From contig CAYTKP010000032.1 in NCBI GenBank assembly GCA_964438695.1, forward strand, positions 1 to 10,033: a stretch of DNA of 10,033 nt, read 5' to 3'. The stretch comes from Phoenicimicrobium sp964438695 (lineage in GTDB: Bacteria > Atribacterota > Phoenicimicrobiia > Phoenicimicrobiales > Phoenicimicrobiaceae). This document shows, one piece after another, positions 5,427 through 10,033 of this stretch (positions are counted from its first letter, which is position 1; each line of letters starts with the position of its first letter). Position numbers and translations under genes: made by a program. The notes under the pieces were generated by a model that was not told the DNA's origin, did not search any database, and worked only from the letters and a program-made list of their open reading frames with translations.

Positions 5427-7871
5427 ATGTTCAAAAGATATACCGAGAAAGCCAAAAGGGCTATAATGATAGCCCAGGAAGAAGCGATAAATTTTAATCA
5501 TGATTATATAGGAACCGAACATATTCTAATTGGTTTAGTAAAGGAAGAGGAGGGAATTGCCTCGCAAGTTTTGAGCGGATTAGGAGTAAATATAGATAAA
5601 GTTATAGAAGAGGTTGAGCGCTTAGTGGGGAGAGGAGAGTATCAACAAGCCAATGAAGTCAGCTTTACCCCTCGTGCTAAAAAAGTATTAGAGTTAGCCT
5701 CTCAAGAAGCGAGCCAATTGAAACATAATTATATTGGAACAGAACATATATTATTAGGATTAATAAAAGAAGGAAGTGGAGTGGCCATAAGAATTTTAGC
5801 TGATTTAGGGGTTAACCCAGAGGATGTTTATTCAGGAGTTATGAAAGTTCTAATGGAGAGTGAGACTCAAAGTTTTACTTCTGGATTAAAGAAAAGACCT
5901 ACTAAAACTCCTGCTTTAGATGAGTTTGGAAGAGATTTGACTAGATTAGCCCGAGAGGACAAATTAGATCCGGTTATTGGTCGGAGTGCTGAAATTCAAA
6001 GAGTAATACAGATTTTAAGTAGAAGGAAGAAAAATAATCCTTGTATAATAGGAGAAGCGGGAGTAGGAAAGACTGCTATAGTAGAAGGGTTAGCCCAAAA
6101 GATAGAAAATAATGATGTTCCGGAGATATTAAAAAATAAAAGAATTGTTTGCCTTGATTTAGCTTTAATCGTAGCGGGAACCAAGTATCGAGGAGAATTC
6201 GAAAAGAGATTGAAGAAAATTGTAAATGAAGTTCAAGAGTCAAATGAGATTATCCTTTTTATTGATGAGATTCATACTCTAGTTGGAGCAGGAGCAGCTG
6301 AAGGAGCGATAGATGCCTCCAATATATTAAAACCTGCTTTAGCGCGAGGAGAACTGCAGGTTATTGGGGCAACTACTGCGGATGAATATAGAAAGTATAT
6401 TGAAAAAGATGCTGCTTTGGAGCGAAGGTTTCAGCCCATTTATATTTCTGAACCTTCAATTGAAGAGACTATCAAAATATTGCAGGGATTACGAGATAAG
6501 TATGAAGCCCATCATAAAATAAAGATTACTGATCAGGCTTTAGAAGCAGCGGCTCATCTGTCAGCTCGTTATGTTTCGGGAAGATTTTTGCCAGACAAAG
6601 CTATTGATTTGGTAGATGAAGCAGCTTCGCGGATTAAATTACAAAATACTATTTCTCCTCCAGATGTAAAAGAAATGGAAGAAAGATTAAATCGAATAAG
6701 AAAAGAGAAGGAATCAGCAGTAAAGGTGCAACAATTTGAGAAAGCTGCTCAGTTAAGAGATAAAGAAAAGAAATTGGAAGCCGAACTGATAAAAGTGAAA
6801 GAAAAATGGGAAGCTGGCAGAAGGAAAAATAAAGCAGAAGTTAGTGAAGAGGATATTGCAGAAATTGTTTCCAGTTGGACTGGAATACCAGTTTTTTCTT
6901 TGAAAGAAGAGGAAGCTCAAAAATTGCTTCGTATGGAGGAGGAATTACATAAAAGGATAATTGGGCAGGATGAAGCAATAATATCTATCTCTAGAGCAAT
7001 AAGAAGGGCTCGCGCTGGGATGAAAAACCCAAAACGTCCTATAGGTTCTTTTATTTTTTTAGGACCTACTGGAGTAGGTAAAACCGAATTAGCACGTAGC
7101 CTAGCTGAATTTCTTTTTGGTGATGAAAATGCCCTAATTAGTCTGGATATGTCCGAGTATATGGAAAAATTTGCCGTATCTAGATTAGTTGGTGCTCCTC
7201 CTGGTTATGTAGGGTATGAAGAAGGGGGTCAATTGACTGAAAAAGTTAGAAGAAAACCTTATTCAGTAGTATTATTGGATGAAATAGAAAAAGCTCACCC
7301 CGATGTCTTTAATATATTGTTGCAGATATTTGAAGATGGGAGATTAACTGACTCCCAAGGTAGGGTAGTAGATTTTAAAAATACGGTAATAATTATGACT
7401 TCTAACGTGGGTGCTACCTTAATTAAAAAAGGAGCAACATTGGGATTTAGAGGAACCAATGAATCTGAAGAGATCTCCTACAAAGAAATAAAGGAAAAAG
7501 TTATGGGAGAATTAAATAAAACCTTCCGACCAGAATTTCTAAATAGAATTGATGAAGTAATAGTTTTTAAATCCCTAACTAAAGAGGAGATTAAGAAAAT
7601 AGCTGACTTGATGTTGGACGAAGTAAGAATATTATTAAAAGAGCAAAAGATTGACCTTGAAGTAAAAGATAAGGCAAAGGAAATATTGGCAAAAGAAGGT
7701 TATGACCCTAACTTTGGGGCTCGACCTTTAAGACGGACTATCGAAAAATTAATTGAAAATCCTATTTCTGAAAAAATATTAGCGGGTGAGTTTAAAGAAG
7801 GAGATTGCATAGTAATTAATGCGAAAGATAACAAAATAATATTTTCCAAAAAAAGAAAAAGAAAAAAGTAG
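5427..7871 (+). CDS. clpC: ATP-dependent Clp protease ATPase subunit ClpC
   Basis: ClpC is a Hsp100 unfoldase that threads substrates into ClpP in the cytoplasm. The 814 residues show the full architecture: two N-domain repeats (about 1-145) with the GTEH motifs at Glu31 and Glu106, which correspond to the phosphoarginine-binding glutamates of Bacillus ClpC; AAA module 1 with Walker A GEAGVGKT (209-216) and Walker B LFIDEIHTL; a middle UVR-type coiled coil (about 420-455, VQQFEKAAQLRDKEKKLE), where adaptors such as McsB/MecA types bind; AAA module 2 with Walker A GPTGVGKT (546-553) and Walker B VLLDEIEKAH; and a C-terminal small domain. LGF at 672-674 is the ClpP-docking tripeptide, so this is a protease partner, not a ClpB-type disaggregase. 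The start at ATG 5427 follows AAAGG at 5409-5413. The Lys/Arg-rich tail is unremarkable. Confidence 0.98.
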   Translation: MFKRYTEKAKRAIMIAQEEAINFNHDYIGTEHILIGLVKEEEGIASQVLSGLGVNIDKVIEEVERLVGRGEYQQANEVSFTPRAKKVLELASQEASQLKHNYIGTEHILLGLIKEGSGVAIRILADLGVNPEDVYSGVMKVLMESETQSFTSGLKKRPTKTPALDEFGRDLTRLAREDKLDPVIGRSAEIQRVIQILSRRKKNNPCIIGEAGVGKTAIVEGLAQKIENNDVPEILKNKRIVCLDLALIVAGTKYRGEFEKRLKKIVNEVQESNEIILFIDEIHTLVGAGAAEGAIDASNILKPALARGELQVIGATTADEYRKYIEKDAALERRFQPIYISEPSIEETIKILQGLRDKYEAHHKIKITDQALEAAAHLSARYVSGRFLPDKAIDLVDEAASRIKLQNTISPPDVKEMEERLNRIRKEKESAVKVQQFEKAAQLRDKEKKLEAELIKVKEKWEAGRRKNKAEVSEEDIAEIVSSWTGIPVFSLKEEEAQKLLRMEEELHKRIIGQDEAIISISRAIRRARAGMKNPKRPIGSFIFLGPTGVGKTELARSLAEFLFGDENALISLDMSEYMEKFAVSRLVGAPPGYVGYEEGGQLTEKVRRKPYSVVLLDEIEKAHPDVFNILLQIFEDGRLTDSQGRVVDFKNTVIIMTSNVGATLIKKGATLGFRGTNESEEISYKEIKEKVMGELNKTFRPEFLNRIDEVIVFKSLTKEEIKKIADLMLDEVRILLKEQKIDLEVKDKAKEILAKEGYDPNFGARPLRRTIEKLIENPISEKILAGEFKEGDCIVINAKDNKIIFSKKRKRKK

Positions 7872-7885
7872 ATAAAGAGGATAAA

Positions 7886-9259
7886 ATGGCCAGAGGAGAA
7901 AAATCCATTTTCCGTTGTCAGCAGTGTGGTTATGAATCTTCTCGATGGTTAGGGCGTTGTCCTGATTGTGGAGGATGGAACACTTTAATTGAAGAAGTAT
8001 TGCAGGAGAATAAGAAATATTCTCTTCATTCAGAAAGTCATCCTATACCATTACCAATTAATAAGATAGATATAGAGGAAACTAAGACAAGATACAAAAC
8101 CGGAATGTCGGAGTTTGATAGAGTACTAGGGGGTGGAATTGTACCTGGTTCTTTGATTTTAGTGGGAGGAGAACCGGGTATTGGAAAGTCTACCCTTCTT
8201 TTACAAGTTGCTAATATATTAAGCAATAAATATGGGTCAATATTATACAATTCTGCTGAAGAATCACCTTACCAAATTAAATTAAGAGCCAGTCGATTAG
8301 GAACCCTATCAGAGAAACTTTTATTACTTTCTGAGACTGATATAGAAGCAATAAGTAAACATATTAGTGATATCAAACCTAAAGTGGTAATAGTAGATTC
8401 TATTCAAACAATTAATGATTACAAGATTACTTCCGCACCAGGAAGCATTAGCCAAGTAAGAGAATGTACTGCTCAATTAATGCGCTTAGCTAAGGATGAA
8501 GAGATTTCGGTCTTAATTGTAGGCCATGTAACCAAAGGTGGAATACTAGCTGGACCAAAAGTTCTTGAGCATATTGTAGATACTGTTTTATATCTGGAAG
8601 GTGAACGGTATAATATTTATCGTATACTTCGTTCAGTAAAAAATAGATTTGGCTCTACTAATGAATTGGGAATATTTAAAATGGGAGAGAAAGGTCTGGC
8701 AGAAGTTTTAAACCCATCTGAATTACTCCTTTCTGAAAAACCTACTCGGATTTCTGGTTCAGTAGTCACAGCTACTTTTGAAGGTACAAGGCCGATATTA
8801 GTGGAAATACAATCATTAGTAAGTTATAGTAATTTAGGAATTCCTCGAAGAATGACTACCGGGGTAGATTATAATCGAGTTTTACTTAACTTGGCGGTGT
8901 TGGAAAAAAGAGTAGGATATTCATTACAATCCCAAGATGTTCATGTAAGTATTGCGGGTGGGATAAAAGTATTGGAGCCTGCTTTAGATTTGGCAATTAT
9001 TATGGCAGTAGCATCCAGTTTCAAAGATATTCCCATTGACCCAAATATGGTTGTGTTTGGGGAAGTAGGGTTAGCAGGTGAAGTTAGAACGGTAAACTAT
9101 GCAGAAAGGAGAATACAAGAAGTACTAAAGATGGGTTTTAAAAGGTGTATTGTTCCCCAAGGAAATTTAAAGAATCTTAATAGCTTTTTATCGAAAAAGG
9201 ATTTTAAAATAATTGGGGTAAAGGCAGTGCAAGAAGCGATAAATCTTGTCCTTAGTTAG
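7886..9259 (+). CDS. radA: DNA repair protein RadA (Sms)
   Basis: RadA is a RecA-like hexameric helicase that promotes branch migration in recombination and repair. The 457 residues show the standard order: zinc finger with Cys11, Cys14, Cys25 and Cys28 (CQQCGY...RCPDCGGW), a RecA core with Walker A GGEPGIGKST (94-103, Lys101), the diagnostic KNRFG motif (252-256), and a C-terminal Lon-protease-like domain with DLAIIMAVASS and FGEVGLAGEVR. ATG 7886 follows AAGAGG at a suitable distance. It lies 14 bases after the clpC stop, so it is almost surely co-transcribed with it, as in many Firmicutes. The disA gene often found next in Bacillus and Clostridia is not here. The stop codon lies inside TTAGTTAG, part of an imperfect repeat region. 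Confidence 0.97.
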   Translation: MARGEKSIFRCQQCGYESSRWLGRCPDCGGWNTLIEEVLQENKKYSLHSESHPIPLPINKIDIEETKTRYKTGMSEFDRVLGGGIVPGSLILVGGEPGIGKSTLLLQVANILSNKYGSILYNSAEESPYQIKLRASRLGTLSEKLLLLSETDIEAISKHISDIKPKVVIVDSIQTINDYKITSAPGSISQVRECTAQLMRLAKDEEISVLIVGHVTKGGILAGPKVLEHIVDTVLYLEGERYNIYRILRSVKNRFGSTNELGIFKMGEKGLAEVLNPSELLLSEKPTRISGSVVTATFEGTRPILVEIQSLVSYSNLGIPRRMTTGVDYNRVLLNLAVLEKRVGYSLQSQDVHVSIAGGIKVLEPALDLAIIMAVASSFKDIPIDPNMVVFGEVGLAGEVRTVNYAERRIQEVLKMGFKRCIVPQGNLKNLNSFLSKKDFKIIGVKAVQEAINLVLS

Positions 9260-9286
9260 TCGTTAGTGAATAGTTGTTGGTATATA

Positions 9287-9308
9287 GTATATCGTAATTT
9301 GTATATCG
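9287..9308. repeat. Short direct repeat after radA
   Basis: GTATATCG occurs at 9287-9294 and 9301-9308, a perfect 8-base direct repeat with a 14-base period, in the AT-rich gap between radA and the convergent gene. I see no clear terminator for radA here. It may be chance, or part of the diverged repeat tract that begins at the radA stop. Confidence 0.3.
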
Positions 9309-9364
9309 GAAATATTATGTAGTGTTTAATTTTTATATTTAGCGACTTTGGTTAATTCCATCTA

Positions 9365-9420
9365 AAGTTAATTGGGTAATTGGTAAATAGGAGAATTGGC
9401 TAATTAACTAAGTTAAATTA
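9365..9420. repeat. Degenerate 8-bp tandem array (about 7 units)
   Basis: Consecutive 8-base units AAGTTAAT, TGGGTAAT, TGGTAAAT, AGGAGAAT, TGGCTAAT, TAACTAAG and TTAAATTA run from 9365 to 9420. The consensus, roughly TGGNTAAT, is the other-strand counterpart of the CCA-containing units at 2963-3050. The last units run into the coding end of the minus-strand gene and include its TAG stop (9408-9410). Confidence 0.55.
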
Positions 9421-9797
9421 TAAATACCAAGGGTGGAGATCCTTTCCTCTTCTTTTCTAATTATATTATTAAAATCCAGGTTTAACATATTACATAAGGC
9501 AGTGGTGTAGAAAATATTAGAACCCAATTCTGTCTCAATAATTTCTTTACAGTTGTCGCATAGGGAGCCTTCCAAATGATTATCCATAAACTTTTGAATT
9601 TCCATCAATTTTGTATTGGAAGGGATAACTTGTTTTTTTGCCTTGATTTTTATGCAACCACATTGGGTAACTGCTTTGGCAATTGCTCTGTTTACTCGGG
9701 AGTTAGATTCTTGGTATTTTGTCATAACATCGAGGATGCTCCTATGCTGGACTAAAAATTGGTCTACGCTCTTTTGAAAATTAATATTTTTATTCAT
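9408..9797 (-). CDS. Conserved protein of unknown function with paired cysteines
   Basis: The product has 129 residues, is predicted mostly helical, and has no signal peptide or membrane segment. Two cysteine pairs stand out, Cys46-Gly-Cys48 (TQCGCIKI) and Cys80-x-x-Cys83 (SLCDNCKE), possibly a metal or redox site. Residues 85-113 (EIIETELGSNIFYTTALCN onward) resemble the helical core of MazG-type nucleotide pyrophosphohydrolases (E-x-E-L-G-D-x-x-F-Y), but Ser93 replaces the metal-binding Asp, so catalysis of that type is doubtful. Similar small proteins ending in STLG(V/I)(F/Y)NL are, from memory, common in Clostridia without a known function; this is not verified. The ATG at 9797 has a GGAGG SD site (9815-9811) 13 bases upstream. 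The gene faces radA and has its own promoter. Confidence 0.8.
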   Translation of the reverse strand: MNKNINFQKSVDQFLVQHRSILDVMTKYQESNSRVNRAIAKAVTQCGCIKIKAKKQVIPSNTKLMEIQKFMDNHLEGSLCDNCKEIIETELGSNIFYTTALCNMLNLDFNNIIRKEEERISTLGIYNLT

Positions 9798-9909
9798 AAT
9801 AGTATAATAACCTCCATAAATACCTTCCTTTTACATCTTTTTTTTATTGTATTTTGTTTTATATTTATATAAAAATTACCCTGGCAATATTGTTGGGATT
9901 CATTCTTTT

Positions 9910-9938
9910 TTAATATGAGTTCATTTATATATTGTCAG
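9910..9938 (-). promoter_or_regulatory. Second candidate promoter for the 9408-9797 gene
   Basis: On the minus strand CTGACA (9938 down to 9933) and TATTAA (9915 down to 9910) are 17 bases apart, which would shorten the leader to about 105 bases. It is weaker than the promoter at 9988-10017, and both may be used or this one may be chance. The rest of 9798-9987 is AT-rich with no gene or clear RNA structure. Confidence 0.3.
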
Positions 9939-9987
9939 AAATTGTTGAAATTCCAATACTGTAAATTATAGGAAAATTGCTTATTTA

Positions 9988-10017
9988 ATTATACTTAGAG
10001 GTTAATCTCTTTGTCAA
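9988..10017 (-). promoter_or_regulatory. Near-consensus promoter with palindromic spacer
   Basis: On the minus strand a perfect TTGACA (10017 down to 10012) and a perfect TATAAT (9993 down to 9988) are separated by 18 bases. The spacer contains AGAGGTTAATCTCT (9997-10010), a palindrome with 6 of 7 pairs matched, which is a typical position for a repressor site. The nearest downstream gene is the one at 9408-9797, with a leader of about 185 bases. Confidence 0.6.
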
Positions 10018-10033
10018 GAAATATTGCTTTAAA

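Noticed and set aside
5996..6184. Minus-strand open frame of 62 codons inside clpC
   Set aside because: It is antisense to the first AAA module of ClpC, with no SD site or family match.
8038..8250. Minus-strand open frame of 70 codons inside radA
   Set aside because: It is antisense to the RadA ATPase core, and its Pro-rich translation is a typical shadow frame.

Overview
The window is AT-rich (by eye about two thirds A+T), with strong Shine-Dalgarno (SD) sites of the GGAGG type, some TTG starts, and heavy use of AGA and ATA codons. Gene content is Firmicutes-like: a McsA-McsB-ClpC protein-arginine phosphorylation module followed by radA, a DUF554 membrane protein, phosphoglycerate kinase, a Mut7-C nuclease-like protein and a CsoR metalloregulator. 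This fits a low-GC Clostridia-type bacterium or a deep-branching lineage with similar genes (Atribacterota is one possibility). The sequence alone does not settle it. No mobile element, CRISPR array, tRNA or rRNA was seen.

Layout. Positions 1-39 may be the tail of an unseen upstream gene. A DUF554 integral membrane protein follows (82-762). The gap after it holds a C/G-rich palindromic element (797-853), a good promoter (892-920) and a small leader hairpin, then pgk with a TTG start (1058-2260). pgk converges on a minus-strand Mut7-C/zinc-ribbon protein (2377-2871). The divergent gap 2872-3173 carries an 88-bp array of degenerate 8-bp units, then the csoR promoter, which runs directly into a 9-bp-arm inverted repeat of CsoR-operator type. 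csoR (3174-3458) is followed by a 219-bp gap with an inverted repeat and a second good promoter. Then come mcsA (3678-4199), mcsB (4201-5274), clpC (5427-7871) and radA (7886-9259). A minus-strand Cys-containing protein of unknown function (9408-9797) converges on radA. It has its own near-consensus promoter at the right edge.

How the genes work together. McsA activates the arginine kinase McsB, McsB phosphorylates arginines on unfolded proteins, and ClpC recognises these and feeds them to ClpP (not in the window). The landmarks are intact: kinase catalytic motifs and the RDxxRA motif in McsB, the paired Glu residues of the ClpC N-domain, both Walker A sites, and the LGF loop that docks ClpP. 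The usual first gene of this operon, ctsR, is missing, and a copper-type CsoR sits at that end with its own operator. The mcsA promoter has a 10-bp-period direct repeat between its -35 and -10 boxes, similar in geometry to a CtsR operator.

The least explained structure is a family of degenerate 8-bp periodic arrays (roughly CCAGTTAA on one strand, TTAACTGG on the other) in three intergenic places: before csoR, between mcsB and clpC, and after radA.
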